Positions 48,940 to 56,662 of a stretch of DNA of 64,000 bases are shown piece after piece. The stretch spans positions 558,001-622,000 of the forward strand of contig NZ_BMYT01000001.1 of NCBI RefSeq assembly GCF_014652415.1, in the 5' to 3' direction. Position 1 is the first letter of the stretch. Every line of letters starts with the position of its first letter. The notes beneath the pieces are model-generated. The model saw only the letters and a program-made list of their open reading frames with translations, searched no databases and was not told the DNA's origin. The position numbers and the translations under genes were made by a program. Source of the stretch: Affinundibacterium macrobrachii. GTDB taxonomy: Bacteria; Pseudomonadota; Gammaproteobacteria; Burkholderiales; Burkholderiaceae_D.

Positions 48940-50478
48940 ATGAACGCGAATCTCTACGCTTTATTTGCAAACCACTTTCCCAAAGATTTATCACGCTGTT
49001 GCATTGAAACGCATGATGGTCGCTATTACAGTTGGTTAGATATTGATCGCGCTAGCGCCAAATTGGCGAACTTGTTGTACAGCTTAAATCTAAGCGCTGG
49101 TGCCAGAATCGCAGTGCAAGTAGAAAAATCACCAGAAGCCTTAATTCTCTATCTAGCAACTTTGCGTGCCGGTTATGTATTTTTACCTTTGAATACTGCT
49201 TATCAACACGCCGAAATCAGCTATTTCATTCAAGATGCTGAACCTGAAGTTGTGGTTTGTTCTCCACAAAATTTTGGCTGGGTTTCGCAGCTGGCGTTTC
49301 AAGCCGGCAGCAAACACGTATTTACTTTAGACGCACCATCGCAAGGCAATAATCGGGGTAGTTTATTAGATCGAGCTACTCGCATGTCCGATCAATTCAC
49401 TACCGTACAAAGTGCGCCTACTGATCTCGCAGCAATTTTATATACATCAGGTACGACAGGACGGAGTAAAGGTGCGATGCTAACGCACCAAAATTTATCC
49501 TCGAATGCACTTGTCTTAAAAGAAGTCTGGAAATGGCGCGAGGGCGATGTGCTACTGCACGCCCTGCCTCTATTTCATGTTCATGGTTTGTTTGTCGCCT
49601 CGCATGGAGCGCTATTAAATGGCAGCAAAATGATTTTTCTGCCGAAATTCGATGCTGATCAAGTCTTACATTATCTGCCGCAAACAACTGTGATGATGGG
49701 CGTACCGACCTATTATGTCAGGTTGTTACAAGATATGCGCTTGAATCAATCATTGTGTCGCAATATGCGTTTATTCATTTCTGGCTCAGCACCGTTGTTG
49801 ACTGAAACTTTTACCCAGTTCCAACAGCGCACTGGGCATACCATACTTGAGCGTTACGGTATGAGCGAAACCACCATGCTTAGTTCAAACCCTTATGACG
49901 GTGTACGCAAAGGCGGCACCGTCGGTCTAGCACTTCCTGGGGTGAACATAAGGATTCGAACGGCGGATGCAAAAGTTGGTGAGGCCAGTGCCGCTGAGGT
50001 AATCGGCGATATCGAGGTCAAAGGCCCTAATGTATTTCAAGGCTATTGGCGTATGCCAGAAAAAACGGCAGAAGAGTTCACGGACGATGGTTACTTTCGC
50101 ACTGGTGACGTCGGTAAGTTCGATCAGGATGCTTATCTAAGTATTGTTGGTCGCAGCAAAGACTTGATTATCTCTGGTGGCTACAACGTTTATCCGAAAG
50201 AAATCGAAAGCCTGATTGACGATATGCCAGAAGTTCTTGAATCGGCCGTGATCGGATTAGCACATACAGACTTTGGCGAAGCGGTGAGTGCTGTGGTCGT
50301 ATTAAAAGCGCATGCACAGTTGGAAGCATCAACCCTGATCGCTCGCCTTAAATCGCAAATTGCCAATTTTAAAGTACCTAAACAAGTTTTCTTTATCGAT
50401 GAATTGCCTAGAAATACGATGGGTAAGGTACAAAAAAATAATCTGAGGCAGCAATTTCAAGATCAAAGTCGCGTTTGA
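48940..50478 (+). CDS. matB: Malonyl-CoA synthetase (AMP-forming acyl-CoA ligase)
   Basis: ANL-family ligase that probably makes malonyl-CoA from malonate, ATP and CoA. Over 512 residues: LNTAYQHAEISYFIQDAEP near residue 95, which is characteristic of MatB-like ligases; the phosphate loop YTSGTTGRSKGAM; ERYGMSETTML; YFRTGDVG; GGYNVYPKEIE; and PRNTMGKVQK with the catalytic lysine. Malonyl specificity is inferred from family resemblance. A decayed copy of its last third occurs at about 55030-55255 (separate entry). Confidence 0.85.
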   Translation: MNANLYALFANHFPKDLSRCCIETHDGRYYSWLDIDRASAKLANLLYSLNLSAGARIAVQVEKSPEALILYLATLRAGYVFLPLNTAYQHAEISYFIQDAEPEVVVCSPQNFGWVSQLAFQAGSKHVFTLDAPSQGNNRGSLLDRATRMSDQFTTVQSAPTDLAAILYTSGTTGRSKGAMLTHQNLSSNALVLKEVWKWREGDVLLHALPLFHVHGLFVASHGALLNGSKMIFLPKFDADQVLHYLPQTTVMMGVPTYYVRLLQDMRLNQSLCRNMRLFISGSAPLLTETFTQFQQRTGHTILERYGMSETTMLSSNPYDGVRKGGTVGLALPGVNIRIRTADAKVGEASAAEVIGDIEVKGPNVFQGYWRMPEKTAEEFTDDGYFRTGDVGKFDQDAYLSIVGRSKDLIISGGYNVYPKEIESLIDDMPEVLESAVIGLAHTDFGEAVSAVVVLKAHAQLEASTLIARLKSQIANFKVPKQVFFIDELPRNTMGKVQKNNLRQQFQDQSRV

Positions 50479-50545
50479 CTTTTTTTGCTTAACGTCTTAA
50501 TTCAGCGCTTATTTGGATTGCGTATCTGGTTTCTTATTTAGTTTT

Positions 50546-50832
50546 TTATTTAGGTTTATCTAAAAGTTTTAAAACTGCTTTCCACTCTGTTGCAGTAACG
50601 GGAGTAATCGACAAACGACTCCCCTTCTGCAATACCACCATACTCGCCAAGTCAGGATTGGAGCGCATTTCTGCAAGACTTAATAAACGGGTCTTACGAA
50701 TTGCTTTCACATCGACCAAGATCCAACGTGGATTTTCCACTGTCAATTTCGGATCAAAGTAGTGGCTGTAAGAATCAAACTGCGTCGCATCAGGATAAGC
50801 TGTACTGGCGACCTCTGCAACGCCTGCATTGG
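50546..50832 (-). pseudogene. Truncated duplicate of EVE-domain gene (3' part)
   Basis: The last 90 or so codons match the intact EVE gene at 55269-55555 with about 20 mismatches in 285 bases by eye, giving 7 amino-acid differences. Homology stops abruptly near 50832, where the sequence runs into the 3' end of the J-domain/Sel1 gene. The frame stays open to an ATG at 50911 inside that gene, but without a ribosome site, so a translated 121-residue hybrid is possible but unlikely. The N-terminal half of the EVE fold, including the nucleic-acid pocket, is missing. Confidence 0.85.
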
Positions 50833-50852
50833 CTTGAAGAAGTGCCTTCTTT

Positions 50853-52706
50853 CTAAATTTTTGTGCAGTTAGAACGTTTGAGTTTTTCACATATACGTGA
50901 CAGTGCCTCATCTACGTAAGGGTTTCCGTTCTGCTTTGCTTTTGTGTACCAAGATTCTGCCACTTCCAAATTCTTTTCGATTCCATATTTGCCAAATTCA
51001 AACAATTCGGCATAAATTTTCTGTCCCGATGAATTTTCTCCTTCGGCACTCTGCCTGATCCAATGCACACCCAATTTGTGATCCGCCTTGACTCCTGAGC
51101 TACCCTCAAGATAAATCTTACCAAGATTTCTCTGCGCCATCGTTTCGCCTTTTTTTGCGGCCGCCTCATAGAGGGATACTGCTTTTTTGACGTCCAAGTT
51201 AACACCACTGCCCTCCATATACTTAGCCGCAAGATTATTCATGGCAGCAGCGTTTCCAAAGTTAGCAGCACGTGTGTACCAATAAGTCGCCTTCTCCGGA
51301 TCTTTGTCGACACCGATACCAGCCTCAAAATTAAGTGCAACTTCAAACCACGCTTCGGGCATGCCAGCTTCTGCGGCTCCCAGCAAAAGCTGGTGAGCAG
51401 ATTGTAAGTCGTAATACTTTGATTTCTCATTTCTAAAAATTTGCGCTAAGCCAATATCCCCTTTTATGTATCCTTTTTCTGATGCTGCTTTAAAATACTC
51501 TAATGCCGCATCCTCATTTTTTTCAAGTCCAAATGTACCATTCAAGAAACGCTCCCCCTGAAGATACAATTCATGAGATGGTGCGGACATTGAAGCAATT
51601 TCGGGTGTGCTTAGTTCCACGCTGGCGGGCCTATTTGAATGATCAGAAAAAAAGCGCACAACGGTAGGAAGTAAAAAAATAAAGATGATGATCACTCTCA
51701 GATTGTCCGCAATCCATGCAAATCGGCTCTTGACGCCATCCAAGTTTAGCTTCGGCGGTTGAAAAAACTTATACTCCTCAGCCCGCCTATGCCAAGTTTC
51801 CAAATTCTCAAACTTGGTCACCATCGCTAACCAAGTTGGGTAACTAGCAATCATATCGTTGATAAAGTAGATGTTTTCCCGTAAGAACTGTTTAGTTGGC
51901 GGTGCGTCATTGCGTGCTAGACGAATCAGATTTAATTGCCGATTAATACGCGCCTCCTCTTGCAAATTAAAGGCACTCATTTCGTCAACAGCGCGGTCGA
52001 GGTAAAAGCCAAATTCTTGGAAGCGCAATAATCGGTTGCGATCTTGGTTCCATCCAAAACACATCACGGACGCCCCAAATAAATCGCCGTTACCGACTTG
52101 CCAGCCTTGCGCTAATCGTTCAGCGATCAGCCATTCGAATAAATCTCGGATTTCCACATTGATCAGACGATCGTCATCCATATAGGCTCGCAGGACTATT
52201 TCAGTCTGTCCTTGTTCTTTGGACTTTTCAGCTAATGTCTGTAAAAACTCAGCAAAAATCGCGCGTGCCACATCGATCGCGTAGACGATAGGTTCTAATG
52301 AGTCGCTGTCCTCAATCGCGACCGGATCTTCGGTGGCGACTGTCGCTTGACCAGCAGATTCAGGTGCGACATCTTCTACCGGGGACACCACGGGCACATC
52401 AGGCATTTCTGCACAAGCAGGCGCGGACGCATCCAACGAGTTCTGTAATACAGCAGTATCACTAGTTGTCGCATCTTGAAACTGAGCGTCGTCGGTGCAC
52501 TGCTCAGCGATAATTTGTTCGCGCCATTCCTTACTACGCGCCCAAGCTAAGGCACGCTCATAACTTTCACGTAATTCTTGGAAACCAGCTAAATCATTGT
52601 CTTGGTCGATTAATTTGAGTGCCTTGGCATAAGCGCGCTTGATGGTGCGTTCATCGGCGTCTTGATCGACTTGTTGGTCGATAAAAAAAGCGGGAATATC
52701 AAACAT
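50853..52706 (-). CDS. Membrane-anchored J-domain-like protein with Sel1 repeats (DjlB/DjlC-type HscC partner)
   Basis: A 617-residue protein encoded 14 bases after hscC. Residues 1-60 resemble a J domain (DERTIKRAYAKALKL, then GFQELRESYERAL), but the HPD tripeptide is replaced by a segment reading LIDQDND (32-38). A negatively charged region follows, then a conserved central domain (about 140-300), one transmembrane helix (about 333-353), and at least six Sel1-type repeats (for example AWFEVALNFEAGIGVDKDPE and AMNNLAAKYMEGSGVNLD). E. coli HscC works with J proteins DjlB and DjlC of related N-terminal sequence. The Sel1 half probably recruits substrates or envelope partners; that part is inference. 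Confidence 0.8.
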   Translation of the reverse strand: MFDIPAFFIDQQVDQDADERTIKRAYAKALKLIDQDNDLAGFQELRESYERALAWARSKEWREQIIAEQCTDDAQFQDATTSDTAVLQNSLDASAPACAEMPDVPVVSPVEDVAPESAGQATVATEDPVAIEDSDSLEPIVYAIDVARAIFAEFLQTLAEKSKEQGQTEIVLRAYMDDDRLINVEIRDLFEWLIAERLAQGWQVGNGDLFGASVMCFGWNQDRNRLLRFQEFGFYLDRAVDEMSAFNLQEEARINRQLNLIRLARNDAPPTKQFLRENIYFINDMIASYPTWLAMVTKFENLETWHRRAEEYKFFQPPKLNLDGVKSRFAWIADNLRVIIIFIFLLPTVVRFFSDHSNRPASVELSTPEIASMSAPSHELYLQGERFLNGTFGLEKNEDAALEYFKAASEKGYIKGDIGLAQIFRNEKSKYYDLQSAHQLLLGAAEAGMPEAWFEVALNFEAGIGVDKDPEKATYWYTRAANFGNAAAMNNLAAKYMEGSGVNLDVKKAVSLYEAAAKKGETMAQRNLGKIYLEGSSGVKADHKLGVHWIRQSAEGENSSGQKIYAELFEFGKYGIEKNLEVAESWYTKAKQNGNPYVDEALSRICEKLKRSNCTKI

Positions 52707-52720
52707 AATACTTTCACCCG

Positions 52721-54439
52721 CTATTCAGAAAAACCAGGATGCAAGACGACGTCTTGCTCCATTTGATCGAGCACTTCTGCAAACTGTTTTTGCGCTGGCA
52801 TAATCAATTTTTGATCCTGAGTTTCAATCACGCGTTCAAATTCAGCAATCTGATGATTAAGCCATTCTCGTGTATCGCCTTTCAACAGTTGATAAACCCG
52901 ATCTGCCCGAGCCAACAAGGTACGTACTTCGAGCGCTTCACGCGGATGCATTTTCAGCTTTTCTAATTCGATGAGGCGCTTAGCAATATCATCTTCACTC
53001 AATAAGCCGGGATTACCTTGGATCACGGTCTTGTGCACTTTTTGCGTGCGCAACATGGTCGCCTGCACTTCCAATAAGCCATTGACGTCATATGTAAAGC
53101 GCACATCAACGCCATTTTGATCACGTGGCAAAGGTTCTAAACTCAATTCCAAAGATCCCAATAAAATATTGTCCTTCACCAGACGTGATTCGCCCTGATA
53201 GATATCGAGCTGCAAGATTTTTTGATTATCTTCAATTGGATAATACTGTGCGACACGACTAATCGGAACTGTGCTGTTTCGCTCGATGATCGGCGAAAAA
53301 TGACCACTCACATTCTTATTGTTCGCCAAGCGCATCGCCACCTCTACGCCCAACGAGTATGGTGCGACGTCCGTCATCACCACTTCTTCGAGAGCAGAAT
53401 CTTTCATCTTCAAACCAGCCTGTACTGCGGCCCCCATGGCGACGACTTCATCGGGATTAATCTCACTAGCAGGAAAGCGTCCAAACATCAATGTAACTAG
53501 GCGTTTGACGATAGGCATCCGAGTAGCACCACCGGCAAGTACTATGGTATCAAGTTGATTGCTGCGCAAATTGGTGTCACGCAAAGCGCGCTCGACTGGC
53601 TCGCGCAAACGTTTCATTAATGGCGCAGCGAGTTTAGCTAACGATTCTTCGTCAAATACTAAGTCCAAAGTTTGCTCTTTGGCTTGCACTTCCATCTTGG
53701 CGCTGGTCTCGCCTGACAACTCACGTTTAGCCTTTTCTGCAGCGGCGAAAAGCTGTTGCATAAAGCGCGGATCGTTACGTACTTTAGAAGTGAACCCATG
53801 TTTTTCCATAAAGGCATCCACCATCATTTTAGTGATGTCTTCACCACCTAAATAATTGTCGCCTGCCGATGCCCTGACCTCCATCACACCATCGAACATT
53901 TCTAGAATCGAAACGTCAAAAGTACCTCCGCCCAGATCAAATACAAGGAAACGGCATTCATCTTTGAATTCATGCATACCATAAGCCAAGGCGGCAGCGG
54001 TCGGCTCATTCACCAATCGGTCCACCTTTAGACCCGCTAACTGGCCAGCGGTACGGGTTGCCTTACGTTGTGCATCGGAAAAATACGCTGGTACCGTGAT
54101 TACCGCCTCGGTGACAGTTTCACCAAGAAAGGCTTCTGCATCTGCTTTCAGACTTTTGAGCACAAAGGAAGATAACTCTTCAGCACGGAACTCGCGCTTG
54201 CCCAATTTAATTTTTTTATCACTACCCATGTAGCGTTTAAAAACTGCGGCTGTCAATTCCGGATGAGTTTGCAGACGCTCTTTCGCCGCCCGACCAACCA
54301 AAATACTACCGTCATCATCAACACTGACACATGATGGCGTCAAAGTATCGCCAAGACTATTCGGAATGAGTTGCGACTTGCCATCACGCCATATCGCCAC
54401 CAGACTATTTGTCGTCCCTAAATCGATACCAATGATCAT
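52721..54439 (-). CDS. hscC: Hsp70 family chaperone HscC
   Basis: DnaK-related ATPase of the HscC subfamily. From MIIGIDLGTTNSLVAIWRDG (54439, behind AAAGG) the product is 572 residues, shorter than DnaK (about 640) because the C-terminal lid is reduced. Motifs: IPNSLGDTLTPS, VITVPAYFSDAQRKATR, VNEPTAAALAYGM, VFDLGGGTFDVSILE, SAGDNYLGGEDIT, and the substrate-domain SPIIERNSTVPISR. The sequence follows E. coli HscC closely across its length. It is first in a two-gene operon with the J-domain protein; a good sigma-70 promoter lies upstream. Confidence 0.92.
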   Translation of the reverse strand: MIIGIDLGTTNSLVAIWRDGKSQLIPNSLGDTLTPSCVSVDDDGSILVGRAAKERLQTHPELTAAVFKRYMGSDKKIKLGKREFRAEELSSFVLKSLKADAEAFLGETVTEAVITVPAYFSDAQRKATRTAGQLAGLKVDRLVNEPTAAALAYGMHEFKDECRFLVFDLGGGTFDVSILEMFDGVMEVRASAGDNYLGGEDITKMMVDAFMEKHGFTSKVRNDPRFMQQLFAAAEKAKRELSGETSAKMEVQAKEQTLDLVFDEESLAKLAAPLMKRLREPVERALRDTNLRSNQLDTIVLAGGATRMPIVKRLVTLMFGRFPASEINPDEVVAMGAAVQAGLKMKDSALEEVVMTDVAPYSLGVEVAMRLANNKNVSGHFSPIIERNSTVPISRVAQYYPIEDNQKILQLDIYQGESRLVKDNILLGSLELSLEPLPRDQNGVDVRFTYDVNGLLEVQATMLRTQKVHKTVIQGNPGLLSEDDIAKRLIELEKLKMHPREALEVRTLLARADRVYQLLKGDTREWLNHQIAEFERVIETQDQKLIMPAQKQFAEVLDQMEQDVVLHPGFSE

Positions 54440-54528
54440 GTTGTCAACCTTTAATAAATGCTCATACAAAAACTAAAACGCAGCGCCCAAATGGACACTG
54501 CTCAGCGTCTTTATCTAAAAATAAAAAC

Positions 54529-54557
54529 ATTGTAAAAGGATTTAGATGCATTGACAA
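54529..54557 (-). promoter_or_regulatory. hscC: sigma-70-type promoter for hscC operon
   Basis: On the minus strand TTGTCA is separated by exactly 17 bases from TACAAT, about 90 bases before the hscC start. No heat-shock (sigma-32) type -10 (CCCCAT) is seen here. Confidence 0.6.
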
Positions 54558-55029
54558 TTTTTACAGACTTGTCACCAAGCCTGTGCTCGCATATAAACCT
54601 GACTAACATAGCTATTATTCCAATATCGATTCAAGCTCTATGATAGGCTGCTTTATTTTTTGCCTTATCAAGAAATGTTAACTACGGATCAAATCCTCGC
54701 CCTCGCGCCAGACGTCACCTCAGCTAAAACACGCAATGGGCAGGCGAATTCAGCTTTTAAAGTAGTTAATTGATCGTCAGCAGTCTTCTCACTTTCTGAT
54801 ATTAAACTTTCAATTTCTCTCTACATATATCCAGTAGCAATCGTTACACGTCTTGGCAAAATAATCGTTTTTAAACAGCTTTCAAGCACTAACTAAATTA
54901 TGTCAATGAGAATCTGTTTGCAATCGTTTTGCATATAAACGGTTTGCGGCAGGCTTTGATATTCCAACCAAGTTCAATTTGTATTTACCGCGGGACTCAA
55001 TGCGTGCTGTTCAAGAATCGCGAGAACAT
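54558..55029. other. Gene-free stretch upstream of hscC
   Basis: About 470 AT-rich bases with no convincing gene, RNA or repeat. Stop codons interrupt all frames. It may include further decayed remnants of the duplicated malonyl-CoA synthetase region, but I cannot align them by eye. Confidence 0.5.
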
Positions 55030-55255
55030 CTCGGACTCATCTACTTTTTTTGGAAGGGAGAAGAATTTGTGGCACTTGAAAATGATCAATTGTCCAGATT
55101 AGCGCATATAGATTCTGCGCCAAGCGGTGTATGCGATGGATGTGTGAATAGCGCACGTACAAATAAAATCGACTACTTTGTAATCTTATCTTAAAACAAA
55201 TATTACCAATTCCAAAATTACCGAGCAATTTTTTTTGTCGATGAATTACCTAGAT
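55030..55255 (+). pseudogene. Decayed 3' fragment of a malonyl-CoA synthetase (matB) gene
   Basis: Aligns by eye with the intact gene at about 50195-50413. GATTAGCGCATATAGATTC here matches GATTAGCACATACAGACTT there, both followed a few bases later by AAGCGGTG. Further on, TTACCAATTCCAAAATTACC matches TTGCCAATTTTAAAGTACC, and GTCGATGAATTACCTAGA matches ATCGATGAATTGCCTAGA (the IDELPR codons). The fragment has frameshifts and an in-frame stop. After CTAGA about 110 bases of the original junction are deleted, and homology resumes in the EVE stop region. Confidence 0.7.
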
Positions 55256-55268
55256 CTTTTTTGATTTC

Positions 55269-55730
55269 CTATTTAGACTTATCTAAAAGTTTTAAAACCG
55301 CTTTCCATTCCGTTGCAGTAACGGGGGTAATCGACAGGCGACTCCCCTTCTGCAATACCACCATACTCGCCAAGTCAGGATCGGAACGCATTTCTGCAAG
55401 GCCTAATAAACGAGTCTTACGAATTGCTTTCACATCGACCAAGATCCAACGTGGATTTTCCACTGTCGATTTCGGATCAAAGTAGTAGCTTTTAGAATCA
55501 AACTGCGTCGCATCTGGATAAGCTGTACTGGCGACCTCTGCAATACCTGCAATGCCAGGTTCATCGCAGCTAGAGTGGTAGAACAAAACACCATCACCAA
55601 TTTGCATTTGATCACGCATAAAATTGCGTGCTTGATAGTTGCGCACGCCAAACCAAGGTGCAGCACCGTGACGTAAAGCGTCGTCAATACTCACTTCACT
55701 CGGTTCTGATTTCATTAGCCAATATTTCAT
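55269..55730 (-). CDS. EVE domain-containing protein
   Basis: A 153-residue EVE (PUA-like) protein of the thymocyte nuclear protein 1 type; the fold reads modified bases in nucleic acid, and the exact role in bacteria is unclear. Family motifs: YWLMKSEPSEVS at the start, WFGVRNYQARNFMRDQMQIG, GVLFYHSSCDEPGIAGIAEV, YPDATQFD and NPRWILVDV. Its last 90 codons are duplicated at 50546-50832. In the presumed ancestral order it faced the malonyl-CoA synthetase gene directly. Confidence 0.92.
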   Translation of the reverse strand: MKYWLMKSEPSEVSIDDALRHGAAPWFGVRNYQARNFMRDQMQIGDGVLFYHSSCDEPGIAGIAEVASTAYPDATQFDSKSYYFDPKSTVENPRWILVDVKAIRKTRLLGLAEMRSDPDLASMVVLQKGSRLSITPVTATEWKAVLKLLDKSK

Positions 55731-55884
55731 TTACGCTCCCACACAACACTAGGCATCAATTTATTTTTGTGCGTTCAATACCCGCAACTCGCGCAAAAAG
55801 ATCCTTAAAATCAAATCATACACCGCGCAATTCCATGCACGGTAACGCTGCTTTCAGTTCTAGATCGAATCAAGTCAGGACAAA

Positions 55885-56310
55885 TTAATCTTCCTCTTTT
55901 GACCGAACGTGCTGCAAACCCGTCAATAGCAAGCAAACAATGAGAAGCACGCTGTACTCTGAACCATTTCGTCCAAGGCCGACCACAAACCAGCCTTCTT
56001 GAGCATGGACTAGTGCTATCCCCATCGCATAAATAAACGCTAGAATCGCGCACACTGGCGCCACTACGCGCCCCAATAAAAGAAGAATCGAGCCCGCAAT
56101 TTCTATCGCTGTCACCAAGGCCGCAAAATAAAACCCAGCAGGGAATCCTTGCGCAATCAAAAACTCTCCAAAGGGAGGAACTCCTCCAGCAATCAAACGT
56201 GCCCAGCCATGCGCGGCGATCAAGGCGGACAATAAAACGCGAAGAATAAACCAAGCAAATATGCTGCGAGCCAAGGGCGACGACAGCGAAGGAGGTAAAG
56301 TTAGCTTCAT
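55885..56310 (-). CDS. DoxX family membrane protein
   Basis: A four-helix membrane protein of the DoxX/TQO-small family. Starting at MKLTLPPSL (56310) it has 141 residues: helix 1 carries RVLLSALIAAHGWARLIAGG, helix 2 AALVTAIEIAGSILLLLG, helix 3 APVCAILAFIYAMGIALVH, and helix 4 EYSVLLIVCLLLTGL. A longer frame (to 56421) starts at TTG without a ribosome site. Many DoxX proteins are linked to oxidative stress or terminal oxidases, but nothing adjacent narrows the role. Confidence 0.78.
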   Translation of the reverse strand: MKLTLPPSLSSPLARSIFAWFILRVLLSALIAAHGWARLIAGGVPPFGEFLIAQGFPAGFYFAALVTAIEIAGSILLLLGRVVAPVCAILAFIYAMGIALVHAQEGWFVVGLGRNGSEYSVLLIVCLLLTGLQHVRSKEED

Positions 56311-56488
56311 AATTTGTCTTGATAAGCGAAGTCGGTTTTCGACCTTGCCACTATCTTTATTTGTTGAGGGAAGCAAAAAGATAGCAGATTGCATAAAAAA
56401 GAACAATTTATTACTACACAATCTATTACATTACAAAATCACGAGTCTAATGCTGCATGACATCAAACTAACTGACTCCAACCAAACA

Positions 56489-56518
56489 CAACTAAACGCA
56501 ATTAAACGCAACTAAGAA
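56489..56518. repeat. 10-bp tandem repeat, about 2.7 copies
   Basis: CAACTAAACG, CAATTAAACG and CAACTAAGAA lie head to tail just downstream of the small membrane peptide gene. Probably simple slippage. Confidence 0.5.
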
Positions 56519-56522
56519 GAAG

Positions 56523-56654
56523 CTAACAAAACACATAGCGATTGGCTAAATCAAGAATAAAATCCGGCTGCAAATACGCATACAAAATCAGCAAAACAAT
56601 CGCTGCAAGTAGCATCGCAATCAAAGCACGGCGAAATTTAGCGATTGGTTTCAT
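56523..56654 (-). CDS. Small membrane peptide downstream of MFS transporter (43 aa)
   Basis: A 43-codon frame begins eight bases after the MFS transporter stop. It reads MKPIAKFRRALIAMLLAAIV, then LLILYAYLQPDFILDLANRY and VFC: a basic N-terminus, one transmembrane helix, then a short PDFILDLANR tail. Proteins of this shape (helix followed by a xFxxDLAN motif) are common in betaproteobacteria as uncharacterised small ORFs. The tight spacing argues for co-transcription and perhaps coupling with the transporter; function unknown. Confidence 0.6.
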   Translation of the reverse strand: MKPIAKFRRALIAMLLAAIVLLILYAYLQPDFILDLANRYVFC

Positions 56655-56662
56655 CTTCAATA

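Noticed and set aside
54979-55194. 71-codon plus-strand ORF upstream of hscC
   Set aside because: It falls largely within the decayed matB fragment, is not in the ancestral frame throughout, and has no ribosome-binding site.
55811-56254. 147-codon minus-strand ORF overlapping the DoxX gene
   Set aside because: It is an alternative frame of the DoxX gene; the product is Ser/Arg/Cys-rich with no plausible fold.
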